Below are positions 35,873 to 44,086 of a stretch of 64,000 nt of DNA, in pieces. The stretch is taken from assembly GCF_004345425.1 (NCBI RefSeq), contig NZ_SLVP01000004.1:186001-250000 (forward strand), in the 5' to 3' direction. The notes under the pieces are model-generated. The model worked only from the letters and a program-made list of their open reading frames with translations, searched no databases and had not been told where the DNA came from. The DNA comes from Paenibacillus sp. BK033 (GTDB taxonomy: Bacteria > Bacillota > Bacilli > Paenibacillales > Paenibacillaceae). The translations under genes were made by a program, and so were the position numbers. Every line of letters begins with the position of its first letter. Position 1 is the stretch's first letter.

Positions 35873-35977
35873 AGAAATCGGAACATCATAACGTAATTCG
35901 GATAAGAAATTAGTCGACTGGACCTCCAGAGATTCAATGTTCAAGCATCACTAGATGCGGGCATTGGATCTTTTTTT
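35873..35977 (+). ncRNA. Leader RNA ending in an intrinsic terminator (candidate cis-regulator or sRNA)
   Basis: About 105 nt lie between the predicted transcription start and a terminator: AGATTCAATG pairs with CATTGGATCT (35930-35939 with 35962-35971), with an inner GCATC-ACTA-GATGC, followed by seven T. An upstream CTGG/CCAG element (35918-35929) could join an alternative fold. The terminator stands 45 nt before the ATG of 36022 with no plus-strand gene ahead of it. That layout fits an attenuator, riboswitch or short sRNA. I compared it by eye with cyclic di-GMP, T-box and SAM leaders and saw no match. The rest of 35603-36021 shows no gene. Confidence 0.55.
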
Positions 35978-36021
35978 ATGCCTGATTACTGAATGAGCCG
36001 CCTAAAACCAAAGGGGAAAGG

Positions 36022-36810
36022 ATGAGTTTCATCATGAAAAAATGGTTTAGCTCCAAATTGACAGTTACTTTCATAGCCGCAGCCGTAGTCTTCTCATCGC
36101 TGACATATGCTGCCGTTTACGCGAACAAGGACACATCCGGTACGGAACCGGCTGCAGCGGAGGCACAAGAGCCTGCTGTAACGGCTGTTGAACAGCAGCC
36201 GCAAGCTGACACAACCAATACGGCCGTAGTAGCTGAACCACATGCGACAGCAGAAGTAACTACTGCAACAGCCGAACCGGCAAATGCTGAGGCGCAAGCT
36301 CAGGAGCCAGTCGTTCAAGCTGCCGAGGTTCAATCGGCACAGACGGCTGCTACACCTGCGGAAGAGACGAAAGCAGAAGCGAAAACAGCCAAAGCAAGCT
36401 CCACGGAAGCCGTTCAAAACGCTTCCACTCCGGCTCCAACTTCTACATCTGCATCGAAGCCGGCTTCAACTAAAGCTTCCGAGCCAGCGGCATCCACCAA
36501 GCCGTCCACGACTTCAGCTGCTCCCGCAGCAACGCCGGCTCCAGCCGCAAAACCGGCCCAATCCACGCCGGCTGCAAGCAAACCGGAAGCTTCGGCGCCT
36601 GCCGCAAGCCAATCGGATGATTCGGGCAAGAAAGTAACGTTTGTCAAGCAAGAAGAGTCGCAGCCTAAGACGCCTGCCGTAAAAGCTCCGGCAAGCAGCT
36701 CGTCCTCTTCCGGCTCGACAAGTTCCTCCAGCGGATCCTCCACTTCTCCATCTACGTCGCCTTCGTCTTCGGATGAGGATTGCGCGGTAGACGGTGAAGA
36801 AAGCTGCTAA
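36022..36810 (+). CDS. Secreted low-complexity Ala/Pro/Thr/Ser protein with C-terminal cysteine pair
   Basis: 262 residues: signal peptide (K-K-W-F-S-S-K-L-T-V-T-F-I-A-A-A...A-V-Y-A) and then almost wholly disordered A/E/T/P/S-rich sequence, typical of wall-spanning linkers. It ends in a Ser-rich stretch and D-E-D-C-A-V-D-G-E-E-S-C, so its only two cysteines are residues 254 and 262, the last being the final residue. No lipobox, LPxTG or SLH anchor. It is the first gene after the 35838 promoter and lies 50 nt before the thioredoxin-like SLH gene. I infer the Cys pair is a disulfide switch or a substrate of the neighbouring redox proteins. No family recognised. Confidence 0.75.
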   Translation: MSFIMKKWFSSKLTVTFIAAAVVFSSLTYAAVYANKDTSGTEPAAAEAQEPAVTAVEQQPQADTTNTAVVAEPHATAEVTTATAEPANAEAQAQEPVVQAAEVQSAQTAATPAEETKAEAKTAKASSTEAVQNASTPAPTSTSASKPASTKASEPAASTKPSTTSAAPAATPAPAAKPAQSTPAASKPEASAPAASQSDDSGKKVTFVKQEESQPKTPAVKAPASSSSSSGSTSSSSGSSTSPSTSPSSSDEDCAVDGEESC

Positions 36811-36860
36811 TCGGCTTTTTACAAGAAGAATGGGTCAAATAGGGAGAGGAGTATATACAC

Positions 36861-39800
36861 ATGAAAACTTTTAATCGTACACTATCCGTTCTACTCGCCT
36901 CCGCGTTAGTGCTGCCGGTCTTCCAGGCTGGCACGGCACGCGCCGCGGAAGTAAGCAGCTTTAGTAGCGCAGTCAGCCATTATGATTATTTCAGTGATGT
37001 TTACCCGCATTTGAACGACGCGAACCATATTCTCAAGACAGTTACTTACGAGGATCTTGTTACGCTGCTCGATAGCAAAGGTACATATGCCGTCTTGTTC
37101 GGCGGAGCCTGGAGCGACGAGACGCAGGCGGATATCGGATTCATCAACCAGGTTGCAAAGCAATATGGCATAGACACCATTTACAACTTCGATACGAAGC
37201 TGGACGGCGAATCGGTTGATATTGCCGAGCAGCAGGCGAACCCTTATACCAAAGTGGTAACTTCCACTTCGCAAGGCGTAACGACAAACACAACGAACTT
37301 CTATGATTTCAACGAGCTGTATGTGGAACTAGTAGACAAGTATTTGACGAACCTCCAAGCGAATACTGATGCTACGATCACTTACAGCAAGAAATCGCCG
37401 CAAAAGGAAAGCGGCGGTACGGTAACGACGCCTTCTACGGTCATTGCGAGCGGCGAGGCGAAAAAAATCGAGTCTCCGTTCCTGTTCATCTATGACAAGG
37501 ATCACAAGGACGGCGAAGGCAACGCCGCGCCGATCATCGCTTCGCTCGAGAAGCACGGTTCTTCCGCGGATTATACTTGGAACGATTTCCTGACGGCCGA
37601 TCCTAACGACGGCAATGCGCTGGATACGGCTAAGGTCGACAGCTATAAGGAACAGGTGTTGAATGTATTTAATAAAGTGCCTGCTGCCGATTATGACAGC
37701 CTCACCAATTGGGACTTTATTGCTCCGGCGTTTAACAAGCATGAGGATCAAACGGTCGGCCGCGACATTTTCCCAACTCATGAGGAGAACGGCCAAGTCG
37801 TTGGCGACGACGGCGAGCTTGTCTACGAGCATGTCACTTACAATGAGTTGACTCATTTGCTGCAAAGCAAAGGCAACTATGTGATTCTGTTCGGCGGCTC
37901 GTGGTGCCCGAATACGCAGGCGGCAATCCGCTTCATTAACGAGTACGCGAAGAAATACAACGTCGATAAAGTCTACTTCTGGGATACGAAGCTGGATGCG
38001 GGCATCTCGGTGCTTGATCCAAGCGCTGATCCGCATAACAGCACTTTCCTGCAGGTGCGCGATACGAACCACCCGTTGGCGAAGCTGTATGTGGATCTGA
38101 CGAACAAGTACCTGACTAACATTAAAACGCAATACCTGCCGGCATCCAATAACGTCAACTACACGGAAAACGGCAATAACGTTGTTGCCAACAAGCTGCA
38201 GGTTCCTTACCTGTTTGCCTACAACAAGGACAATGTGAACGCCGACGGCAGCAAAGCGCCAATCCTTGGTCACGTTGAGCTGATGTACACCTGGAAAAAC
38301 ATCCAGCCGGATTACGCCGTAGCTGACGGCACGATCCGCAATCATACGAACTACACAAACGCGCTGAATAAATTGCTTACGCGTCTGGAAGCAACGCCAA
38401 CCGGCTTGACTGGCGTAGCGCCAACGTCGAGTTCGAATAACAACGGCCAAATTACGGGCACAACAAACAAAGCATTGGAATACAAGCTGAAAAGCGCGGC
38501 AGACTCGGCGTATACAGCCGTATCCGGCAATGCCATCACAGGTCTTGCGGCTGGTACGTACTCGGTTAGATATGCAGCGAAAAACGGCTATAACGGCCCA
38601 ACAATCGCTCAGACGGGACCAACGGCAGTTCCTTATGCAGCTGGTCAAGCGGTAGATGTCGTTGTTCCGGCTTATGACGGACCAACAACCCCTACGACGC
38701 CTACTACACCAACAACGCCTGCCAATCCAACTACGCCAACAACACCGGTTGAAGAGGTAAATGCCGTGAATTCGGTGACGGTTACCGGTACAACCGATTC
38801 GGCAACGGGCGAGACGGTAGCGGCGGTGTCGGCAAGCGATGTAGCAAGCCTTATTACGAAAGCATCCAAAGCGGAAGCAGCGGGCAAAGCGGCAGTTATC
38901 GGCTTCCAGGTGCCTGGAACCGCGGATACAACGTCTACGCAGCTGACGATTCCTAGAGACTCCTTCAACCTGATTGCTTCGGGAACGAACGCAGCGGTGA
39001 AGGCAGACTTGTCGGTTGGAACCGTAACCTTCGATGCCAAAGCGGTAGAAAGCATTAGCGGCAACGCCTTGTCTGGGGATATCAGCGTGATCGTATCGAA
39101 GTTCGAGCTGACGGAAGAAGGCAAGGCAGTATTGGGCGACCGTCCGGTTTATGATCTGTCTCTCTTTGCCGGCGATAAGCAAATCTCGAATTTCGGCGGC
39201 GGCAAGGTGCAGGTAAGCCTCCCGTACACGCTGAAAGCGGGCGAGAATGCCGAATCTATCGTGGTGTACTACTTATCTGATTCCGGCGAGCTGCAAACGA
39301 TTCGCGGTCATTACAATGCATCAACGGGAACCGTGGATTTTACAACCACTCATTTCTCGCAATACATTATCGGCTTCAATAAAGTAGGCTTTGCGGACGT
39401 GCCGGCAACAGCTTGGTTCCATCATGCGGTCAGCTTCCTGGCTGCCCGCGAGATTACCGGCGGTACCGATGCCGATCACTTCAGTCCCAATGCGGAGCTG
39501 ACAAGAGGCCAATTCATCGTCTTCCTGCTGAAGGCATACGGAATCGAGCCGGAAGCGGCAGGAGCGGCGAACTTTGCCGACGCAGGCAATACGTACTACA
39601 CGAATTACCTAGCGGCTGCGAAACGTCTTGGCATCGCAACAGGCACGGGCGATAACAAATTTAATCCGAATAATAAAATTACGCGTCAAGAGCTGTTCAC
39701 GCTGCTGTACCGTTCGCTTGAGCAATTAGGCGAGCTGCCAACGGCCAAGACTGGCGCAACCGTATCCTCCTATGCGGATGCGGCCGATATTGCCGGTTAT

Positions 39801-39929
39801 GCGCAAACGGCCTTTACAACGCTTGTTGAGACTGGCGTTATTAAAGGAAGCGGCAATAAGCTGAATCCGGAAGGCGTATCGACAAGAGCGGAAGCGGCGC
39901 AAGTGCTGTATAACCTGTTGTCCAAATAA
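36861..39929 (+). CDS. S-layer-anchored protein with two duplicated thioredoxin-like modules
   Basis: 1022 residues: signal peptide 1-28 (A-R-A-A). Two homologous modules follow, about 61-285 and 325-510, each with a Y-[AV]-[VI]-L-F-G-G-[AS]-W thioredoxin-type strand, then F-I-N-[QE]-x-A-K-[QK]-Y and D-T-K-L-D. The active site is W-S-D-E-T in module 1 (Ser85) and W-C-P-N-T in module 2 (Cys349, the only cysteine in the protein). A small beta domain (~534-605), a P-T-T linker (~610-632), a further beta-rich domain (~640-840) and three SLH motifs (~843-1022) come next. The SLH motifs would hold it on the wall polymer. A single-Cys site fits a mixed-disulfide trap, isomerase or peroxidatic role rather than a classical reductase. 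Confidence 0.87.
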   Translation: MKTFNRTLSVLLASALVLPVFQAGTARAAEVSSFSSAVSHYDYFSDVYPHLNDANHILKTVTYEDLVTLLDSKGTYAVLFGGAWSDETQADIGFINQVAKQYGIDTIYNFDTKLDGESVDIAEQQANPYTKVVTSTSQGVTTNTTNFYDFNELYVELVDKYLTNLQANTDATITYSKKSPQKESGGTVTTPSTVIASGEAKKIESPFLFIYDKDHKDGEGNAAPIIASLEKHGSSADYTWNDFLTADPNDGNALDTAKVDSYKEQVLNVFNKVPAADYDSLTNWDFIAPAFNKHEDQTVGRDIFPTHEENGQVVGDDGELVYEHVTYNELTHLLQSKGNYVILFGGSWCPNTQAAIRFINEYAKKYNVDKVYFWDTKLDAGISVLDPSADPHNSTFLQVRDTNHPLAKLYVDLTNKYLTNIKTQYLPASNNVNYTENGNNVVANKLQVPYLFAYNKDNVNADGSKAPILGHVELMYTWKNIQPDYAVADGTIRNHTNYTNALNKLLTRLEATPTGLTGVAPTSSSNNNGQITGTTNKALEYKLKSAADSAYTAVSGNAITGLAAGTYSVRYAAKNGYNGPTIAQTGPTAVPYAAGQAVDVVVPAYDGPTTPTTPTTPTTPANPTTPTTPVEEVNAVNSVTVTGTTDSATGETVAAVSASDVASLITKASKAEAAGKAAVIGFQVPGTADTTSTQLTIPRDSFNLIASGTNAAVKADLSVGTVTFDAKAVESISGNALSGDISVIVSKFELTEEGKAVLGDRPVYDLSLFAGDKQISNFGGGKVQVSLPYTLKAGENAESIVVYYLSDSGELQTIRGHYNASTGTVDFTTTHFSQYIIGFNKVGFADVPATAWFHHAVSFLAAREITGGTDADHFSPNAELTRGQFIVFLLKAYGIEPEAAGAANFADAGNTYYTNYLAAAKRLGIATGTGDNKFNPNNKITRQELFTLLYRSLEQLGELPTAKTGATVSSYADAADIAGYAQTAFTTLVETGVIKGSGNKLNPEGVSTRAEAAQVLYNLLSK

Positions 39930-39949
39930 TAGAAACTCGAAGAAGAGGT

Positions 39950-39976
39950 GGGCGGCCGACTTGGCCGCCCCTTTTT
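39950..39976 (+). terminator. Terminator between the SLH protein and ccdA
   Basis: GGGCGGCC (39950-39957), loop GACTT, GGCCGCCC (39963-39970), then CTTTTT. ccdA must be read through this site or from a promoter I did not see. Confidence 0.88.
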
Positions 39977-39997
39977 CCAATGCGGCGGTGAAAGGTA

Positions 39998-40693
39998 TTG
40001 GATATTTTATTAGCTTTTTCGGCGGGATTGCTGTCCTTCCTATCGCCTTGCGTTCTCCCTCTCATACCGGTCTATCTCAGCTATATCGCGGGCACCTCGG
40101 CCACCGATCTGAAGAACAGCCCCAATAAACTTACGGTTATCTCGCAGACGGCGCTGTTTATTCTTGGTTTCTCCATTTTGTTTGTCCTGCTCGGGATATC
40201 CGTCAGCTCCGTCAGCCGGCTGCTATCCGAGCATATGCGGCTTGTGCAGCAGATCGGCGGGGCGCTGATTGTTGTTTTTGGCCTGCATATGACTGGGCTG
40301 CTGCGAATCAAGCTTCTCTATTCCGAGAAGCGGTTTCTGCCAAGCGGATCGCCGGGGAAAAAAGCGGGAGCACTCGTATTGGGCATGGCATTTGCCGTCG
40401 GCTGGACGCCTTGCATCGGGCCGATTCTATCCTCCATTCTGATCTACGCCGGAAGCATGGCGACCCTTGGGAAGGGAGTACTTCTGCTCTCGATGTACGC
40501 GCTGGGGCTTGCGGTTCCGTTTCTGCTCTCTGCCGTGCTGATCGATAATCTATCCGCGTATCTCCGGAAAGTGACGAAGCATCTCCCGAAAATCTCGGTT
40601 GTTAGCGGAGTCGTTATGATGCTGATGGGCGTTCTGGTGTTTACGAATCAGCTGGAGGTATTCAGCAAATATGCCGGGCTTATTCAACTATAA
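39998..40693 (+). CDS. ccdA: CcdA-type cytochrome c biogenesis / thiol electron carrier
   Basis: 231 residues, six membrane helices, with the two redox cysteines in L-S-P-C-V-L-P-L-I-P (Cys18) and G-W-T-P-C-I-G-P-I (Cys139), as in CcdA/short DsbD. It carries electrons from cytoplasmic thioredoxin across the membrane to extracytoplasmic thioredoxins. Start TTG 39998 after GTGAAAGG. The thioredoxin-like gene follows by 15 nt. Usual partners are ResA or StoA; here the surface thioredoxin-like SLH protein is also next door. Confidence 0.93.
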   Translation: MDILLAFSAGLLSFLSPCVLPLIPVYLSYIAGTSATDLKNSPNKLTVISQTALFILGFSILFVLLGISVSSVSRLLSEHMRLVQQIGGALIVVFGLHMTGLLRIKLLYSEKRFLPSGSPGKKAGALVLGMAFAVGWTPCIGPILSSILIYAGSMATLGKGVLLLSMYALGLAVPFLLSAVLIDNLSAYLRKVTKHLPKISVVSGVVMMLMGVLVFTNQLEVFSKYAGLIQL

Positions 40694-40708
40694 GGAGGCA
40701 GGTTAACC

Positions 40709-41251
40709 GTGAAAAAAACAACCTGGATTCTGATCGGAGCCGTTGTTGCGTTCGTGCTGCTCTCGCTCTACGTCACCCAAAACTACAGTATCGAGACGGA
40801 TGCTGCCGCTTCGGCAGCGGAAACGAAGACAGAGGCAGCCAAAGAACCGGCGGTTGATTTTACCCTGAAGGACTTAGACGGCAAGGAGGTAACGTTGTCC
40901 GGACTGAAGGGGAAGCTCGTCTACATCAACTTTTGGGCGACCTGGTGCAAATGGTGCGACAAGGAGATGCCGGCGCTGGAGAAGGTGTATCAGGATTATA
41001 AGGATAAAGGGTTGGTCGTGCTATCCGTTGACGTTGGGGAGGAACAGGGAGAAGTGGCGAAATATATCGCGGAGAAGCAATATCATTTTCCGGTGATCCT
41101 GGATTCGGACAAGAGCGTCACGTATGCCTATGGCATCAAATCGATCCCAGTCTCTATCCTCGTAAACGTTTCGGGCGACGTGGTTTACAGAAGGGTTGGC
41201 CATATGACAGAGGAGGAAATGCGGACGGCAATTGATCCTCTCTTTCCATAG
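40709..41251 (+). CDS. Membrane-anchored thioredoxin, ResA/TlpA/StoA-like
   Basis: 180 residues from GTG 40709 (AAGGAGG upstream): N-terminal anchor helix (about 5-23), a short linker, then an AhpC/TSA-type thioredoxin domain from V-D-F-T-L-K-D-L-D-G to the end. Active site W-A-T-W-C-K-W-C (Cys80, Cys83), the S-I-P-V-S cis-proline loop intact. It receives electrons from CcdA and reduces an extracytoplasmic disulfide: apocytochrome c (ResA), spore-cortex enzymes (StoA), or the surface proteins encoded just upstream. The CKWC dipeptide differs from ResA's CEPC. Confidence 0.92.
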   Translation: MKKTTWILIGAVVAFVLLSLYVTQNYSIETDAAASAAETKTEAAKEPAVDFTLKDLDGKEVTLSGLKGKLVYINFWATWCKWCDKEMPALEKVYQDYKDKGLVVLSVDVGEEQGEVAKYIAEKQYHFPVILDSDKSVTYAYGIKSIPVSILVNVSGDVVYRRVGHMTEEEMRTAIDPLFP

Positions 41252-41288
41252 AAAAAGTGCGAGCCTTTAGCAGGCCCGCACTTTTTTT
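41252..41288. terminator. Bidirectional terminator
   Basis: AAAAAGTGCG-A-GCCT / AGGC-C-CGCACTTTTT with flanking A- and T-runs, between convergent genes. Confidence 0.9.
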
Positions 41289-41295
41289 GCCTAAA

Positions 41296-42360
41296 TTATT
41301 TTGCCGAAGCCGCAATTTCCTTGCGGACAATCGGCGCTACTTTGGTGCCAAGGAGCTCAATGGCGCGCATCATATCCTTATGCGGAATCGAGCTGGTGTC
41401 GACATGCAGGAAGAAGCGGGTTAAGCCCAGGTTCTTATGAAGCAAAATAATTTTCTCCGCCACGTATTCCGCTTCGCCGACATAAAGCGCTCCGCGCATG
41501 CTGCGAGCCGCATCGTAAGCTTCGAAGGTGTACGGCGGCCAGCCGCGTTCGCGGCCGATGACGTTCATCATCGCCTGCTGGGCAGGGAAGAAGAGCTCGG
41601 TTGCTCTTGTATCCGTGTCGCTAATGAAACCGTGGGAATGCGAGCCGATCTGCATTTTTTTCGGATCATGGCCGGCACGGGTATAAGCTTCCTTGTACAG
41701 CTCGACAAGCGGGGCGAACCGCTCCGGCATGCCGCCAATGATGGCGAAGCAGACGGGAAGGCCAAGCACGCCCGCCCGGATGGCCGACTCCGGGTTGCCG
41801 CCGGTTGCAATCCAGACCGGAAGCGGGTCCTGCACCGCACGCGGGTAGATTGCGAGGTTATCGATTGCGGCGCGGTGGTTGCCCTGCCAGCTGACTTTCT
41901 CTTCCTTCGTAATTTGGAGCAGCAGCTCCAGCTTCTCGTCGAACAGCTCGTCATAGTCCTCCAGGCTGTAGCCAAAGAGCGGGAACGATTCGATGAACGA
42001 GCCTCTGCCCGCCATAATTTCGGCGCGGCCGTTCGAGATCGCGTCGACGGTGGAGAAGCCCTGGTACACGCGCACCGGGTCGTCCGACGACAATACGGTA
42101 ACGGCGCTGGTCAGCCGGAGATGCTTCGTCTGCGCGGCCGCGGCCGCGAGAATGACATGAGGCGCGCTTGCCGCGTAATCCTGCCGGTGATGCTCCCCGA
42201 TCCCGTATACGTCAAGGCCAACCTGGTCGGCCAGAATCATTTCTTCCACGCTATTGCGGATCCGTTCCGCGTGGCTGTAAGCCCCGCCCATGCCCGGATG
42301 AGGCTTTGCTTCCAGAAAGGTACTAATGCCAAGCTCAAATGGGATTGCTGATTCGGTCAT
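41296..42360 (-). CDS. LLM-class flavin-dependent oxidoreductase
   Basis: 354 residues of the bacterial-luciferase-like TIM-barrel family: F-E-L-G-I-S-T-F at the N-terminus, G-I-G-E-H-H-R-Q-D near 60, V-T-V-L-S-S-D-D-P-V-R-V-Y-Q, and G-R-G-S-F-I-E-S-F-P near 125. Uses reduced flavin (FMNH2 or F420). Substrate unknown. AGGAGGCGG precedes the ATG. Single-gene unit. Confidence 0.9.
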   Translation of the reverse strand: MTESAIPFELGISTFLEAKPHPGMGGAYSHAERIRNSVEEMILADQVGLDVYGIGEHHRQDYAASAPHVILAAAAAQTKHLRLTSAVTVLSSDDPVRVYQGFSTVDAISNGRAEIMAGRGSFIESFPLFGYSLEDYDELFDEKLELLLQITKEEKVSWQGNHRAAIDNLAIYPRAVQDPLPVWIATGGNPESAIRAGVLGLPVCFAIIGGMPERFAPLVELYKEAYTRAGHDPKKMQIGSHSHGFISDTDTRATELFFPAQQAMMNVIGRERGWPPYTFEAYDAARSMRGALYVGEAEYVAEKIILLHKNLGLTRFFLHVDTSSIPHKDMMRAIELLGTKVAPIVRKEIAASAK

Positions 42361-42598
42361 ATAAGTCCGCCTCCTTTATTCCTTCTAGTGTACTAATTTT
42401 TTAACAGTTTCTCAATTATAGTAAGCAAACATTCTTGAAAAAGAATAGGGGCCGGGAATGGCGGCACGAAAACCTGTATGCAATATTGTTTGCTAAGTTC
42501 GTCCCAACCATGTTGCGGACAAGCGGAAAGCCGAGAAACTTAGGATGCAACATTTTCCGTTTGCTTGCGTATCTTTTGTGTGGAAAAGGGGTGTTTCT

Positions 42599-44050
42599 TT
42601 GTTGGTTACGATGAGCAGGAAGCAGTTGAGCGAGCTTGGGGACGATGAGTTAAGGCAGGCCTGCATACGGCCGGTGGCTGATCAAATCCGGGGCAAAAGC
42701 ATGGCGGTAAAGTCCGAAGCGCTTGCCAGACTTAACCGACCGCAGAAAGCTTTGTTTATGTTCAGTGCCTGGTACGACCATGCAAAGCATTCGCCGATGG
42801 AGCTTTACTGCTGGTCAGCGCATGTGCTCAGTCAGACCGGATACGCGGATGGCGTCATGAAGGCGCTTCGTTATTTCGGAGCGGAGACGATGCATGGCAT
42901 TCTGGATGAGCTTCGGCTGTTGCTTGATGCTCATGTGGTGCGGCAAGGCCGTGCCTTAAGCGAAGTAACTTTTAAGGATCTCGAGCTGGATGATAAGCTG
43001 TGCCTTCATATAGAAGACTGTTACAGACGGTTGCAGGCCGAGACGCCGGACTGTCTTCGCAGGCTTGCGCAATATATCCGCGCTCATGCGGATGATTTTA
43101 TAAGCTTTTTACCGGAAGGAGGGATAGACATGAATGATTTGCTATTGGCCATACCCGAGCTGCAAGAAGGCATGAAGCTGGAGCTGATTCAAAAAGGGTA
43201 CTCCGGCGACAGTAAATATACCGCTTATGACCGTCACGGTAAAGCTGTGTATTTGCTCAGAACCTATGCGTTAAAAGAGGAAGCAAGAAAACAGCAGGAA
43301 TTCCGGGTGCTTGAGCAGCTGCGGGAGCAGGAGGTCATCTGTTCGTTGCCGATTGCGATGGGGAGGCTGGAGGCGCTGGGACTTGGCTACATGCTGTTAT
43401 CTTACATCGAAGGCTGCGATGCGATAGACGAGCTCCCGGGCTTAAGCCTAAGCAGACAGTATGAGATCGGCCTTCAGGCGGGAGCCGAGCTGCGCAAAAT
43501 CAATCGGATTGAGGCTCCGCCTTCTATCGAGCCTTGGGAGAACCGAGTAATCGCGAAATACAGTCGGTATCGGGAGGGCTATGAGCAAAGCGGCGTTACG
43601 ATTGCTTTCGAAGAGAAGCTGTTTGCCTTTATCGATGCGAATCTTGGGTTGTTGAAAGGACGCCCGAACAGATTGCAGCATGACGATTTTCATACCGGCA
43701 ACCTCATCGTGAAGGACGGACGGTTGTCCGGCGTCATTGACGTGAACCGGTTTGATTGGGGAGACCCCGTGCATGAGTTTCTGAAGGCGGGCTTCTTCAG
43801 CGTGGAGGCCAGCATTCCGTTTGCGGTCGGTCAGATCGACGGCTATTACGAAGGCCGGGAGCTTGAGGACTCCTTCTGGGGGTTATATTCGCTCTATATG
43901 GCATTGACGATTCTGTCATCGATCGTTTGGATTCTCCGCGTACGCCCGGAGGAGCTCGGCGATATGCTGGCCAGGGTCAGTAAAGTATGGGAGGACCACG
44001 ACGGCTTTGAGCGTTTGGTGCCGAAGTGGTATTCCGATTACAAAAGGTAA
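42599..44050 (+). CDS. Kinase (APH family) fused to an N-terminal helical domain
   Basis: Start probably TTG 42599 (AAAAGGGG 7 nt before); ATG 42545 and ATG 42611 are in frame. Residues ~1-175 form a helical domain (L-F-M-F-S-A-W-Y-D-H-A-K-H-S ... M-K-A-L-R-Y-F-G), perhaps DMP19/DUF4375-like. The C-terminal ~300 residues are a complete APH-type kinase: I-Q-K-G-Y-S-G-D-S-K-Y nucleotide loop, Q-H-D-D-F-H-T-G-N catalytic loop, V-I-D-V-N-R-F-D-W-G-D. The kinase starts at an internal ATG with a near-ideal ribosome site (see 43116-43132). Substrate unknown. Confidence 0.82.
   Translation: MLVTMSRKQLSELGDDELRQACIRPVADQIRGKSMAVKSEALARLNRPQKALFMFSAWYDHAKHSPMELYCWSAHVLSQTGYADGVMKALRYFGAETMHGILDELRLLLDAHVVRQGRALSEVTFKDLELDDKLCLHIEDCYRRLQAETPDCLRRLAQYIRAHADDFISFLPEGGIDMNDLLLAIPELQEGMKLELIQKGYSGDSKYTAYDRHGKAVYLLRTYALKEEARKQQEFRVLEQLREQEVICSLPIAMGRLEALGLGYMLLSYIEGCDAIDELPGLSLSRQYEIGLQAGAELRKINRIEAPPSIEPWENRVIAKYSRYREGYEQSGVTIAFEEKLFAFIDANLGLLKGRPNRLQHDDFHTGNLIVKDGRLSGVIDVNRFDWGDPVHEFLKAGFFSVEASIPFAVGQIDGYYEGRELEDSFWGLYSLYMALTILSSIVWILRVRPEELGDMLARVSKVWEDHDGFERLVPKWYSDYKR
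43116..43132 (+). promoter_or_regulatory. Strong internal ribosome site and start codon inside the fused kinase gene
   Basis: AAGGAGGG (43116-43123), six bases, ATG (43130-43132), in frame at codon 196 of the 42545 frame. Translation here would yield M-N-D-L-L-L-A-I-P-E-L-Q-E-G, the normal start of this kinase family, as a free kinase domain. Confidence 0.65.
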
Positions 44051-44086
44051 AGAAGAGCCTTCACGGGAGTGGAGGCTCTTCTTTTC
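44049..44086. terminator. Bidirectional terminator
   Basis: 15-bp stem AAGAAGAGCCTTCAC / GTGGAGGCTCTTCTT (one G-U), loop GGGA, between convergent kinase and TetR genes. Confidence 0.88.

Noticed and set aside
35738..35944. 68-residue minus-strand frame in the 35603-36021 gap
   Set aside because: AT-rich, no ribosome site, and it overlaps the strong plus-strand promoter and leader.
35873..35977. Cyclic di-GMP riboswitch, considered because a diguanylate cyclase is in the window and a surface-protein gene follows
   Set aside because: The conserved GEMM tetraloop-receptor and core sequences are not visible, so only an unclassified leader is reported.
37329..39182. 617-residue open frame antisense to the SLH/thioredoxin-like gene
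   Set aside because: No start region with a ribosome site. The composition is R/Q/C-rich nonsense with no domain, and it mirrors a codon-biased gene that shows clear domains on the other strand.
42361..42598. Hairpin ATTCTT-GAAA-AAGAAT (42431-42446) and AGCAAACA/TGTTTGCT inverted repeats upstream of the fused kinase
   Set aside because: Short, AT-rich and without positional support as a terminator or operator; probably chance.
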